Shown: positions 33,120 through 42,383 of the stretch, in pieces
Numbering within the stretch: position 1 is the first letter of the stretch
Layout: each line of letters begins with the position of its first letter
From: CAHJWH01 sp965198905
GTDB lineage: Bacteria; Pseudomonadota; Alphaproteobacteria; Caulobacterales; Caulobacteraceae
Reading direction: 5' to 3'
NCBI GenBank assembly: GCA_965198905.1
Contig: OZ240678.1
Span: forward strand, 930,001-994,000
Length of the DNA: 64,000 nucleotides
Position numbers and translations under genes: made by a program
The notes under the pieces: generated by a model
Databases searched by the model: none
What the model was told of the DNA's origin: nothing
The model's input: the letters and a program-made list of their open reading frames with translations, nothing else

Positions 33120-34761
33120 GACGCAGAAGGCCGCCCTGCGGCTTACGGCGGTCGACGAGGCCGCCGCGGCTGAAGGCCTGAGCGTGGGCATGACCCTGGC
33201 GGACGCCCGCGCCCGTGCGCCCCGGCTTGTGGTCGCCCAGGCGGACGCCCCCGCCGACTTGGCCTTCTTGATGCGACTGGGAGAGGCCTGCCGCCGGCTC
33301 ACCCCGGCGCTGGCGCTGCAGGCGCCCGACGGGCTCGACCTGGATGTCACTGGTTGCGCCGGCCTGTTCGGGGGCGAGGCGCGGCTGCTGATGGCGGCGA
33401 GGGCCCTCATGCAGCTGGCGGGCGTGGCGGTGCGCCCGGCCCTGGCCGAAACGCCCGCCCTCGCCTATGCGGCGGCGCGCTTCGGGGCCGGCGGGGTGGT
33501 GGCGGCGGGCGCGGGGCCGGCCGTCCTGGCGGTCCTGCCGGTTGAGGCCTTGCGGCTGGAGGCGGGCGGCTGTGCGATGTTGCGCCAGCTCGGCTTCAAG
33601 CGCATCGGCCAGATCCTGGAGCTGCCCCGCGCCTCGCTTGCGCGCCGTTTGGGGGTCCAGGCCCTGCACCGGCTGGACGAGGCGCTGGGCGCACGCGCCG
33701 ACCCGCTGGAGCAGAGCCTGGAACAGCCCCCCTTCCGCGCCGAACGGCGGATGTTCGAGCCGGTGAGCGAGGCGGAGCAGGTGCTGCAGGTGGCCGGCGA
33801 TCTGGCCAGAGACCTCGCCGTCCAGCTGGAGGGACGGGCCGTGGGCGGTCGAAGCTTCACCCTGGAGCTGTTCCGGGTGGACGGGGCGGTGAAACGGCTG
33901 GGGGTGCAGGCCAGCCGGCCCCTGCGCCATCCGGGCCGCATCTGCGCCCTGTTCGCCGAGCGGCTGGCGGGGTTGAACGACGGGCTGCAGGCCGATTTCG
34001 GCTTCGACCAGCTGCGCCTCACCGCAGCCCAGACCCAGGCCATGGGTGCGGCCGCGGGCGATCTGCTGCAGGACACGGCTGCGGCCGGAGCCGTGGAGGC
34101 GCTGGCCGACCGTCTCGCCGCCCGTAGCGGCGCAGCGCCGCAGCGACTGGGGCCGGTCGATCTGCACACCCCGGAAACCGCGCAGGGCCCCGCGCCTTTG
34201 GCCCGAGAGGCGCGCTGGACCGGCGAGCCGGCTCGTTTTCTTGACACCCCGCTTCGACCCTTGCGCCTGTTCCGCCCACCCCAGCCTATCGAAGCGCCGA
34301 TCTTCGCCCTGCCCGACGGGCCCCCCGCCCGCTTCGTCTGGCGGCGGGTCACTCGAAACGTGGTCCGGGCTGAGGGTCCCGAGCGGCTGGAGCCGGAGTG
34401 GGCGCAGCGGCCCCTCGAGGCGGTGGTGCGCGACTACTACCGACTGGAGGACGAAGCGGGCCGCCGATACTGGGTGTTTCGCCAGGGCCGATACGACGCG
34501 CCGCAGACGCCCACCCGGGCCGAAGTCGTCCGCGAGGAGATCAAGCCGGTCCGCCCGCCGCCCAAGCCCGAACGTGCGTTCAGGCTGCAGCTGGTCACAG
34601 CCTCTTCCCCCTCCCCCTTGAGGGGAGGGACGGGGTGGGGGGACGCGTCCGGGCAAGGCGCGGGGGCGGACACGAACCCCCATCCCGACCCTCCCCTCAA
34701 GGGGGAGGGAGACGGGCGTTGCACATCACCCGTCTGGTTCCTGCACGGCCTGTTCGGATGA
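32986..34761 (+). CDS. imuB: ImuB, catalytically inactive Y-family polymerase, with an in-frame repeat insertion
   Basis: Start ATG 32986 is chosen for a GGAG sequence 8 nt upstream; ATG 33013 is also possible. The product of about 591 residues has the Y-family core (RFVHLWFPRLPTDRL, LTLADARARAPRL, LDVTGCAGLFGGEARLL) in which the acidic metal ligands of active polymerases are not preserved, as expected for ImuB, a hub linking DnaE2, ImuA and the clamp. The C-terminal part ends with WFLHGLFG, the conserved ImuB tail. Residues about 541-575 are encoded by a family B palindromic repeat and read as low-complexity Gly/Pro/Ser sequence. The stop overlaps the dnaE2 start as ATGA. Confidence 0.93.
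   Translation: MKPSASQTAMDTKPSRRFVHLWFPRLPTDRLWGTCLSAVPQVLVETQKAALRLTAVDEAAAAEGLSVGMTLADARARAPRLVVAQADAPADLAFLMRLGEACRRLTPALALQAPDGLDLDVTGCAGLFGGEARLLMAARALMQLAGVAVRPALAETPALAYAAARFGAGGVVAAGAGPAVLAVLPVEALRLEAGGCAMLRQLGFKRIGQILELPRASLARRLGVQALHRLDEALGARADPLEQSLEQPPFRAERRMFEPVSEAEQVLQVAGDLARDLAVQLEGRAVGGRSFTLELFRVDGAVKRLGVQASRPLRHPGRICALFAERLAGLNDGLQADFGFDQLRLTAAQTQAMGAAAGDLLQDTAAAGAVEALADRLAARSGAAPQRLGPVDLHTPETAQGPAPLAREARWTGEPARFLDTPLRPLRLFRPPQPIEAPIFALPDGPPARFVWRRVTRNVVRAEGPERLEPEWAQRPLEAVVRDYYRLEDEAGRRYWVFRQGRYDAPQTPTRAEVVREEIKPVRPPPKPERAFRLQLVTASSPSPLRGGTGWGDASGQGAGADTNPHPDPPLKGEGDGRCTSPVWFLHGLFG
34607..34710. repeat. Family B palindromic repeat, copy 3, inside the imuB coding sequence
   Basis: The left arm CCTCCCCCTTGAGGGGAGGG and right arm CCCTCCCCTCAAGGGGGAGG are near-perfect inverted copies of each other and closely match copy 5. 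It lies in frame near the imuB 3' end. The frame used (SPSPLRGGTGW... PDPPLKGEG) avoids the TGA that the same arm uses as a stop codon in mtnP. Confidence 0.9.
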
Positions 34762-37700
34762 ACGCCGCCCCCTATGCGGAGCTGGCGGTGGCCACCTGCT
34801 TCTCCTTCCTGCACGGCGCTTCGGAGCCCGAGGACCTGCTGGAGCGCGCGCTCGAGCTCGGCCACGCCGGCATGGCGGTGACCGACCGCAACACCCTGGC
34901 GGGCGTGGTGCGTCCCTGGGGCCGGCTGAAGTCGCTTAGGGCCCAAGCCAGGGATGCAGGCGACGAGGCGCTCCAAACCTGGCTGGGAGGCTTCAAGTAC
35001 GTGGTGGGCGCGCGGCTGGCCTTCATGGACGGCACGCCGGACGTGCTGGCCTATCCCCTGCACCGCGAAGCCTATGGTCGGCTCAGCCGTCTGCTCACCG
35101 AAGCCAACCTGAAAGCGAAGAAGGGCGAATGCCGGCTTGAGCTCGCAGAGCTGTTGAAGGCGGGGGAAGGCTTGGCGCTGGCGCTCGTTCCGCCCGAACG
35201 ACCTCGCCCGGATGCGCTGCGTCCCGTGCTGGACGCCCTGGCCCAGGCGCATCCGGGCATGGTCTGGCTCGCGGCGGCGATGGGCTATGGCGCGTCCGAC
35301 GCCCGGCGGCTGGACGGCCTGGCCGAGCTGGCGCAGGCGGCGGAGACGCCGCTGCTGGCGGTCAACGACGTGCTCTACCACGCGCCCGAGAAACGGCGGC
35401 TGCAGGACGTGATGACCTGCATCCGCGAGCACGTCACACTGCGTGAGGCCGGTCGCCGGCTGCAGCCCAACGGCGAGCGCCACCTGAAGCCCGGCGCCGA
35501 GATGGCCCGGCTGTTCCGCGATCATCCTCACGCCCTCGCCCAGACGCAGCTGCTGCTCCAGCTCTGCGACTTCGATCTCAGACAGCTCGAGTACGAGTAC
35601 CCGCGCGAACCCGTTCCCCCCGGCCTGACGCCACAGCAGCACCTGGAGACGCTGAGCCTGGAGGGTCTGACCTGGCGCTATCCCAAGGGCGCGCCGGACA
35701 AGGTGTTGAAGCAGCTGCACGAGGAGTTCGCCTTCATCGAACGCCGCAAATACGCCCACTATTTCCTGACCGTACACGATGTGGTGCGCTTCGCCCGGGA
35801 CAAGGGCATCTTGTGCCAGGGTCGCGGCTCGGCGGCCAACAGCGTGGTCTGCTACTGCCTGGGCGTCACCGCGGTGGACCCCGCCCACCACGACCTGCTG
35901 TTCGCCCGCTTCATCTCCGACGAGCGCGACGAGCCCCCCGACATCGACGTGGACTTCGAGCACGAGCGCCGCGAGGAGGTGATCCAGCACCTCTACAACC
36001 GCTATGGCCGCGAACGGGCGGCGATCTGCGCCACAGTGATCCACTATCGGCCGCGCAGCGCCATCCGCGAGGTCGGCAAGGTGCTGGGCCTGACCGAGGA
36101 CGTGACCGCCGCGCTCGCCGGCATGGTCTGGGGCAGCTGGGGCGGCGAGCCCGATCCTGACCACGTGCGCCAGACCGGGCTGGACCCGAACAACCCGCAG
36201 ATCGCGGAAGCGCTGGAACTGGCGTCCGAGCTGATCGGGTTGCCGCGCCACCTGTCCCAGCACGTCGGCGGCTTCATCCTGACCCAGGAACGGCTGGACG
36301 AGACCGTACCGGTGCTGAACGGGGCCATGCCCGACCGCACCTTCATCGAGTGGGACAAGGACGATATCGACGCGCTCGGCCTGATGAAGGTCGACGTGCT
36401 TGCGCTGGGGATGCTGAGCTGCATCCGCCGGGCCTTCGACCTGCTGAACCGCCACGACATCTTCCCCATCGTCGACATGGCGCAGATCGAGGGCGACGAC
36501 GACCCGGACGTGTTCAAGATGATGGCCCGGGGCGACACCATCGGGGTGTTCCAGATCGAGAGCCGCGCACAGATGAACATGCTGCCGCGGCTGAAGCCCG
36601 AGAAGTTCTACGACCTGGTGATCGAGGTCGCCATCGTTCGCCCCGGCCCGATCCAGGGCGACATGGTCCACCCCTATCTGCGCCGAAAACAAGGTTTGGA
36701 GCCGGTGGTGTTCGAGAGCCCCGCGCCCGAGCACGGTCCGCCCAACGAGCTGGAGGTGGTGCTTGGCCGAACGCTGGGCGTACCGTTGTTCCAGGAGCAG
36801 GCCATGCAGATGGCCATTACCGCGGCGTGCTTCACGGGCGCGGAGGCCGATGGCCTGCGCCGCGCCATGGCCACCTTCCGCAAGACCGGCGGCATGGCCC
36901 ATTACCGCGCCAAGATGGTGGGGGGCATGGCGGCCCGGGGCTATCCGCAGGCGTTCGCCGAGCGCTGCTTCAAGCAGATCGAGGGGTTCGGCTCCTACGG
37001 CTTCCCGGAGAGCCATGCGGCGAGCTTCGCCAAGCTGGTCTACGTCTCCGCCTGGCTGAAGCACCACCACCCGGCGGTGTTCGCCGCCGCCCTGCTGAAC
37101 GCCCAGCCCATGGGGTTCTACGCCCCGGCCCAGATCGTGCGCGACGCGCGCGAGCACGGGGTCGAGGTGCGCGCCGCCGACGTGAACGCCAGCGATTGGG
37201 ACTGCACGCTGGAACCGGCGGCTGATGGATGGGTGCTGCGGCTGGGCCTGCGCCAGATCGACGGCTTCGCCGAGGCCATAGCGGAAAAGCTGGTGGCGAC
37301 CCGCTCCTTCGTCGATTTCGACGATCTGACGCGCCGCTCGGGGCTGACGCGGTCGCAGCTGCAGACCCTGGCCCAGGCGGACGCGATGCGGTCGCTGGGA
37401 CTGGACCGGCGGGCGGCGCTATGGCGGGTGCGGGGCCTTTCCGCGGCCAAGGCCACGCCCCTGCTCGGCGGGCTCCCGGATCAGGAGCGCCCGGTAGCCC
37501 TGCCGGCCATGGCCCTGAGCGAGCATGTGGTGGCCGACTACCAGACCACCCGGCTGTCGCTGAAGGGCCATCCGGTGGGCTTCCTGCGCCAGGGACTCAC
37601 CGAGCGCGGACTAGTCTCGTGCTCCCAGGTCATGGAGATCCAGGACGCGCGCCCGGTCTCGACCGCCGGCGTCGTGTTGGTTCGTCAGCGCCCGGGAACC

Positions 37701-38048
37701 GGGGTGGTGTGTTTCATCACCATCGAAGATGAGACCGGCGTCGCTAACCTGGTGGTGCTGCCGGAGGTGTTCGAGCGCTACAGGAAGGAGATCATGTCCG
37801 CCCGCCTGCTGGAGGCGCACGGCCGCATCCAGCGCACCGAACAGGCCAAGGAAGTTGTGCATGTGCTCGTCCACCGCCTGGTGGACCGCAGTTCAGCCTT
37901 GCGCGCCCTGGCCGAGCCCGAACTCGACCTGAAACCCCTGCTCGCCCGCAGCGACGAGGTGGCGAGGAACAGTTCCATCGGCGCCCCCCGCGCGGCCGGC
38001 CATCCTCGCGATGTGCGGGTGGTGCCGCCTTCGCGAGACTTTCATTGA
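34758..38048 (+). CDS. dnaE2: Error-prone DNA polymerase DnaE2 (ImuC)
   Basis: The 1096-residue C-family polymerase starts at ATG 34758 (MNAAPYAELAVATCFSFLHG), overlapping the imuB stop; upstream in-frame sequence is not coding. The PHP domain occupies about 1-280, the polymerase palm includes GRGSAANSVVCYCLG and the PDIDVDFEHERREEV metal-binding motif, and IEWDKDDIDALGLMKVDVL, SHAASFAKLVYVSAWLKHHHP and the C-terminal OB-fold (VSTAGVVLVRQRPGTGVVCFITIEDETG) follow. It carries out translesion synthesis as the catalytic partner of ImuA/ImuB and would be induced through the LexA box upstream of imuA. Confidence 0.96.
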   Translation: MNAAPYAELAVATCFSFLHGASEPEDLLERALELGHAGMAVTDRNTLAGVVRPWGRLKSLRAQARDAGDEALQTWLGGFKYVVGARLAFMDGTPDVLAYPLHREAYGRLSRLLTEANLKAKKGECRLELAELLKAGEGLALALVPPERPRPDALRPVLDALAQAHPGMVWLAAAMGYGASDARRLDGLAELAQAAETPLLAVNDVLYHAPEKRRLQDVMTCIREHVTLREAGRRLQPNGERHLKPGAEMARLFRDHPHALAQTQLLLQLCDFDLRQLEYEYPREPVPPGLTPQQHLETLSLEGLTWRYPKGAPDKVLKQLHEEFAFIERRKYAHYFLTVHDVVRFARDKGILCQGRGSAANSVVCYCLGVTAVDPAHHDLLFARFISDERDEPPDIDVDFEHERREEVIQHLYNRYGRERAAICATVIHYRPRSAIREVGKVLGLTEDVTAALAGMVWGSWGGEPDPDHVRQTGLDPNNPQIAEALELASELIGLPRHLSQHVGGFILTQERLDETVPVLNGAMPDRTFIEWDKDDIDALGLMKVDVLALGMLSCIRRAFDLLNRHDIFPIVDMAQIEGDDDPDVFKMMARGDTIGVFQIESRAQMNMLPRLKPEKFYDLVIEVAIVRPGPIQGDMVHPYLRRKQGLEPVVFESPAPEHGPPNELEVVLGRTLGVPLFQEQAMQMAITAACFTGAEADGLRRAMATFRKTGGMAHYRAKMVGGMAARGYPQAFAERCFKQIEGFGSYGFPESHAASFAKLVYVSAWLKHHHPAVFAAALLNAQPMGFYAPAQIVRDAREHGVEVRAADVNASDWDCTLEPAADGWVLRLGLRQIDGFAEAIAEKLVATRSFVDFDDLTRRSGLTRSQLQTLAQADAMRSLGLDRRAALWRVRGLSAAKATPLLGGLPDQERPVALPAMALSEHVVADYQTTRLSLKGHPVGFLRQGLTERGLVSCSQVMEIQDARPVSTAGVVLVRQRPGTGVVCFITIEDETGVANLVVLPEVFERYRKEIMSARLLEAHGRIQRTEQAKEVVHVLVHRLVDRSSALRALAEPELDLKPLLARSDEVARNSSIGAPRAAGHPRDVRVVPPSRDFH

Positions 38049-38084
38049 AGCTCATGGCGCCAGAGATAAAGCCCACAAAGGGCC

Positions 38085-39191
38085 TCAAGCTTTAGAGGCC
38101 TTCATCTGCGCCGTCTTGGACAGGCCGGTCTCCGCTTCGACCTCCTCGCTCAGGGCGTCCAGGAACTTCAGCACGGCGAGTTCGAAGTCCTCGCCGTCGA
38201 CTTCGGCGAAGGCTTGCGGCAGGCGCTGCTCGATGAAGGCTTGGACCACTTCGGGATGGATGTAGGCCGACCGGCAGACCGCCGGAGTGTTGCCGAGCAA
38301 TCCCGCCGTCGCCTTCACGCATAGGGTGACGGTCTTCTTGGCCTCGCCCTTGGTCTGGGGGGCAGGATACATCGACAGCGCCTTGGCGGCGGCCAGGGTG
38401 CCGGCCCAGGTGCGAAAGTCCTTGGCGGTGAAATGCTCGCCCGTTGCATCGCGCAGGTAGCCGTTGACGTCGTCGGACTCCACGGCGTGCCGGTGGCCGT
38501 CGGCGTCCACGTACTGGAACAGGCGCTGGCCAGGCAGGTCCTGGATCGACTTAATCACCCGGGCGAGGCGATGGTCGTGCACCGACGTCTTGTGCTGCAC
38601 CCCGCTCTTGCCCTTGAACTCGAACTCCACGTCAGCCCCGTGCAGGTGCAGGTGGCGCGCGCGCATGGTCGTCAGGCCGAAGCTCTTGTTTTCCTTAGCG
38701 TACTGGTCGTTGCCGATGCGGATCATCGTCGTCTCCAGCAGCCGTACAACCGTGGCGACCACCTTATCGCGCGGCAGGCCGTGCTTCTTCAGGTCCGCAT
38801 CGACCTTTTCACGCAAGGCCGGCAGGACCCGGCCGAAGGCCGCCATCCGCGCGAACTTAGTCTCGGCGCGCACCGCGTTCCACCTGGCGTGGTAGCGGTA
38901 CTGCTTGCGTCCACGCTCGTCGCGGCCCGTAGCCTGGATATGGCCCCGCGGGCTCTTGGCGATCCACACGTCGACATAGGCGGGCGGGATGGCCAGCGCG
39001 CGGACGCGATCGAGGGTCTTCTCGTCGGTGACCGCCCGGCCCTTGACGTCGAAATAGTCGAAGCCCGTGTCCGCCTTCGCGCGCGTGAGACCCGGGTCGT
39101 CTTCGTGAACGTAGATCAGGCCGGCCGCTTCGGCCGCCGCCTCGTTGGAGGTCTGGCCGTCGGCCGCCTCTTCATCGTCATACGCCATCAA
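38085..39191 (-). CDS. DNA topoisomerase IB (poxvirus-like)
   Basis: The 368-residue enzyme matches bacterial type IB topoisomerases: the N-terminal beta-rich domain GFDYFDVKGRAVTD, ALAIPPAYVDVWIA and GHIQATGRDERGRKQYRYHARW; the catalytic domain with RIGNDQYAKENKSFGLTTMR, HLHLHGADVEFEFKGKSG, KDFRTWAGT and the active-site Tyr310 in CRSAYIHPEV. It relaxes supercoils by a 3'-phosphotyrosyl intermediate. It is convergent with dnaE2, with a GGCCTC/GAGGCC hairpin at 38081-38100 across the junction. It is an accessory enzyme scattered in bacteria. Confidence 0.95.
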   Translation of the reverse strand: MMAYDDEEAADGQTSNEAAAEAAGLIYVHEDDPGLTRAKADTGFDYFDVKGRAVTDEKTLDRVRALAIPPAYVDVWIAKSPRGHIQATGRDERGRKQYRYHARWNAVRAETKFARMAAFGRVLPALREKVDADLKKHGLPRDKVVATVVRLLETTMIRIGNDQYAKENKSFGLTTMRARHLHLHGADVEFEFKGKSGVQHKTSVHDHRLARVIKSIQDLPGQRLFQYVDADGHRHAVESDDVNGYLRDATGEHFTAKDFRTWAGTLAAAKALSMYPAPQTKGEAKKTVTLCVKATAGLLGNTPAVCRSAYIHPEVVQAFIEQRLPQAFAEVDGEDFELAVLKFLDALSEEVEAETGLSKTAQMKASKA

Positions 39192-39258
39192 CGCGACCCC
39201 TCACACACAGCGGCGAACGAGGGATAAATCGTCCGGGTTCCTCGCGCGCGTTCGAGGC

Positions 39259-40605
39259 TTAAAAGTGGTCGCCGGAATTGCCGGTGAGGAAGGGGGTCTT
39301 CAGGTCCAGCTTGCGGCGCATGGCGGCGACCTGGGCGGCGCTGACCGCCGGCGCGCGGGCGCCCCAGCTGTTGCGGATATAGGTGGAGACGTCGGCGGTC
39401 TGCTGGTCGTCGAGCTTCCAGGCGAAGCTCGGCATCGACAAAGGCGTCGGACGCGAAGGCGCCGGCGCGGTGCGGCCTCCCGCCAGGATGAGGTGGATCA
39501 GGCCGTCCGGATCGGTCTGCTGGGCCATGGTGTCGCCCTTCAGCGGCGGGAAGAACCGCGGCTGGCCGGCGCCGCCCTCCAGGTGGCAGGAGGCGCAGGC
39601 ATCCGAATAGATCGCCGCTCCCCGGGTCACGGCGGCGGGGTCGGGATCGGTGACGGTCACCGGCCCGCTGGACGGCTGATCCTTCAGATAGACCGCGATC
39701 GCCTGACGATCGGCGTCGGTCATCAGCGAAGTGGAATAGGACACCACCTCCGCCATCGAGCCCGCAGCCCCGGCGCGGGCGTTGCGGCCGGTCTTGAGGT
39801 ATTCGGTAATGTCGGCCTGGCTCCAGCCGCCAAGGCCGATGCGCGAATTTGACGTCAGATCCGGCGCCACCCAGTTGTCGAGTTCGCCCCCATGCAGGAA
39901 CTCGCCGCGCTTGTCGGCCCCCAGCAGGTTCTTAGGGGTGTGGCAGGCGCCGCAATGACCCAGACCGTTGACGATGTAGGCGCCCCTGTTCCACTGCGCC
40001 GACTTGGAGTTGTCGGGTTGGAAGGCGGCGGGCTTGAAGAACAGCAGGTTCCAGCCGCGGATCATGAAGCGGATGTTCAGCGGGAAGGGCAACTTATTGG
40101 CCGGCGGGTTGTAGTCGGCGGCCGGCGTGGTCTTCAGATAGGCCAGGATGGCGTCGCTGTCGGCCCGGCTGACATGGGTGAACCAGGGATAGGGGAAGGC
40201 GGGATAGAGCCTGTGGCCCTGGTCGTCGACGCCGGTATGCATCGCGCGGAAGAATTGGTCGGAGGTCCAGCCGCCGATGCCGGTGTCGTGGTCGGAGGTG
40301 ATGTTGGGCGAATAGATCACCCCGAACGGCGTGTTCAGCCCGAGCCCCCCCGCCAGGGGCTGGCCGTCGCCCCGGGTATGGCAGGAGACGCAGTCGCCGA
40401 CCTTGACCAGATACTGGCCACGGCGAACCTGATCGGCTTTCGGCGTGGTGTCGGCGATGGGCTGGGTCAGAAGCGAAGTGGGCGTCTGGGCCTGCGGCCC
40501 GGAGGCCACCACACGGCCTTGGCTCAGCGCCAGGCCCGTCGCGGCCGTGCAGATCAGGGTGGCGACGCCGGCGGCGGCGAAGAGATGGAGACGACGACGG
40601 GCCAT
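39259..40605 (-). CDS. Triheme cytochrome c subunit of membrane FAD dehydrogenase
   Basis: The 448-residue protein has an N-terminal signal/anchor helix (about 8-28) and three c-type heme motifs, CVSCH, CGACH and CASCH, evenly spaced as in gluconate and alcohol dehydrogenase cytochrome subunits. It passes electrons from the periplasmic flavoprotein to ubiquinone. It is the third gene in a tight minus-strand trio: 5 nt after the GMC large subunit. A C-terminal hydrophobic anchor is not obvious, though the ending NSWGARAPAVSAAQVAAMRRKL helix may lie on the membrane. Confidence 0.93.
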   Translation of the reverse strand: MARRRLHLFAAAGVATLICTAATGLALSQGRVVASGPQAQTPTSLLTQPIADTTPKADQVRRGQYLVKVGDCVSCHTRGDGQPLAGGLGLNTPFGVIYSPNITSDHDTGIGGWTSDQFFRAMHTGVDDQGHRLYPAFPYPWFTHVSRADSDAILAYLKTTPAADYNPPANKLPFPLNIRFMIRGWNLLFFKPAAFQPDNSKSAQWNRGAYIVNGLGHCGACHTPKNLLGADKRGEFLHGGELDNWVAPDLTSNSRIGLGGWSQADITEYLKTGRNARAGAAGSMAEVVSYSTSLMTDADRQAIAVYLKDQPSSGPVTVTDPDPAAVTRGAAIYSDACASCHLEGGAGQPRFFPPLKGDTMAQQTDPDGLIHLILAGGRTAPAPSRPTPLSMPSFAWKLDDQQTADVSTYIRNSWGARAPAVSAAQVAAMRRKLDLKTPFLTGNSGDHF

Positions 40606-40610
40606 GCCGC

Positions 40611-42380
40611 TCAGGCCTGCACCAGCGGGCCGGGCGATTTCAGATATTGCGACTTGATCTGGCTGGCCGACAGGTAGGCCAGCGCCGCCAGGGTGCCGGT
40701 AGGATTGTAGCCCGCCTGCTGGGGGAACAACCCCGCCCCGGTGACGAACAGGTTGGAGACGTCCCAGCTCTGGCCGTACTTGTTGACCACGCTGTTGGAG
40801 GGGTTGTCGCCGGCGATGGTGCCCCCGGTGTTGTGGGTGGTCTGGTAGGGGACCACGCTCCAGGGGCCTGTGCGCTTGTTCAGCTTGATCTCGCGCGGGT
40901 TCATCGCCCGGGCAACATCGGCCGCCTTCCCGGTGATGTAGTCCGACATCTTGTACTCGTTGTCGGTGAAGTCGAAGGTCATGCGCAGCATCGGCCGGCC
41001 GAACTGATCGCGGTAGGTGGGATCAAGGTCCAGGTAGTTTCCCCGGTGCGACATCATCGAGCCGTGGCAGCTGATGGAGAAGCTCTTGAGGTAGTTGTCG
41101 GCCGCCGCCTTCTTCCACTTCGCGCCCCATTTGGGAACGCCCTCGGGCGTATAGATCATCTCGATGGGCCGACCGCCGGTGACCATGCCGGCGATATAGC
41201 CGCCGCCGATGAAGCCCAGCCCGGTGTGATCGAAATTGTCGCCGTTGAAGTCGTCAATCACCGTCGCCATTGCGCCCGAGCCGATGAACGGGTTCAAAAT
41301 CTTGTCATCGAAGAAGACGTTGACCGAGCTCATCGTCTGGTAAGCATAGTTCTTGCCGACCACGCCGGTCCCGCTGACTGGATCGTAAGGCTTGCCGATG
41401 CCCGACAGTAGCATCAGGCGCACGTTGTGCAGCACATAGGCCGACAGGATCACCATGCCCGCCGGCTGGAAGAACGCCTCACCCGCACTGTTCACATAGG
41501 TGACGCCGGTGGCGCGCTTGCCGTCGGAGTCCAGCTCGACCTTCATCACCTCGCACTCGGTCTTCAAGGTGAAGTTGGGCTTGGTCATCAGGTAGGGCAG
41601 CACCGTGGTCTGGGGCGATGACTTGGAATAGTTGCCGCAGCCGAACTTCTCGCAGAAGCCGCAATAGGTGCATTCGCCGAGCTGCGCGCCCAGTGGATTC
41701 ACATAAGGCTGGGACATGTTGCCGGTTGGGTGGGGGAAGGGGTGATAGCCCAGGCCCGCCGCCGCCTGGCCGAACAAGGTCGGCGCATAGACCTGGGCCA
41801 TAGGCGGGTTGGGATAGGGCTGCGAGCGCGGCCCCTCGAACGGGTTGCCGCCGGGCCGGACTTGGCCGTTCAGGTTGCCGGCCTGGCCCGAGGTGCCACA
41901 CAGCCGGTCGAACTGGTCGTAGTGAGGCTCGAGCTCCGCCCAGTCCACGGGGTAGTCCTGGACCGTCAGGTCGTAGTCGGTGACCGCCGCCTTGCCGTAG
42001 CGCTGCAGGTTGTGGCTGTAGGCCTTCAGGTCGGACGGCAGATAGCGCCAGATCTGGCCGTTCCAGTGCACCCCGCCGCTGCCGACGCCGGTGCCGAGCA
42101 GGAAAGAGCCTAGATGACGCATGGGCAGCGCCTGCTGGCCCACGTTGTTGCGGATGGTCAGGGTGTCGTAGGTGACGTTCTGGAACAGATGGTGGCGCCA
42201 CATATAGCGCAGCTCGTCCTGATCGAAGGTGGGCGCGAAATCGGTGGGCGTATCGCGCCACGGCCCGCGCTCCAGCGCCAGCACATCCAGACCCTCGTCG
42301 GCCAGCTGCTGGCCCATGATGGCCCCGGTCCAGCCGAAGCCCACCATCACCACGTCTACGGATTTGAGCTTGGTGACCAT
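40611..42380 (-). CDS. GMC-family FAD dehydrogenase large subunit (gluconate 2-dehydrogenase type)
   Basis: The 589-residue flavoprotein has the FAD-binding motif VMVGFGWTGAIMGQQLADEG near residue 10, GSGGVHWNGQIWR, the cysteine-rich GECTYCGFCEKFGCG cluster, and the C-terminal catalytic region HNTGGTIAGDNPSNSVVNKYGQSWDVSNLFVTG with GYNPTGTLAALAYLSA. These are hallmarks of the membrane gluconate/2-keto-gluconate/sorbitol dehydrogenase large subunits, which oxidise sugars or sugar acids in the periplasm. The Cys cluster may bind a 3Fe-4S centre, as in FAD-glucose dehydrogenases. It lacks its own signal peptide and probably travels with the Tat-exported small subunit. Confidence 0.93.
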   Translation of the reverse strand: MVTKLKSVDVVMVGFGWTGAIMGQQLADEGLDVLALERGPWRDTPTDFAPTFDQDELRYMWRHHLFQNVTYDTLTIRNNVGQQALPMRHLGSFLLGTGVGSGGVHWNGQIWRYLPSDLKAYSHNLQRYGKAAVTDYDLTVQDYPVDWAELEPHYDQFDRLCGTSGQAGNLNGQVRPGGNPFEGPRSQPYPNPPMAQVYAPTLFGQAAAGLGYHPFPHPTGNMSQPYVNPLGAQLGECTYCGFCEKFGCGNYSKSSPQTTVLPYLMTKPNFTLKTECEVMKVELDSDGKRATGVTYVNSAGEAFFQPAGMVILSAYVLHNVRLMLLSGIGKPYDPVSGTGVVGKNYAYQTMSSVNVFFDDKILNPFIGSGAMATVIDDFNGDNFDHTGLGFIGGGYIAGMVTGGRPIEMIYTPEGVPKWGAKWKKAAADNYLKSFSISCHGSMMSHRGNYLDLDPTYRDQFGRPMLRMTFDFTDNEYKMSDYITGKAADVARAMNPREIKLNKRTGPWSVVPYQTTHNTGGTIAGDNPSNSVVNKYGQSWDVSNLFVTGAGLFPQQAGYNPTGTLAALAYLSASQIKSQYLKSPGPLVQA

Positions 42381-42383
42381 GGC

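Noticed and set aside
34437..37157. 906-residue frame antisense to dnaE2
   Set aside because: It overlaps a clearly conserved polymerase, has Gln/His/Gly-rich shadow composition and no family motif.
38081..38100. Hairpin GGCCTC/GAGGCC between dnaE2 and topoisomerase as a terminator
   Set aside because: The stem is only 6 bp, overlaps the topoisomerase stop codon and has no T-tract after it; terminator function is not supported.
39213..39255. Possible second LexA box (GTTC...GTTC) upstream of the topoisomerase/cytochrome region
   Set aside because: The spacing between GTTC half sites is 9 nt, not the 7 required for the alphaproteobacterial box.
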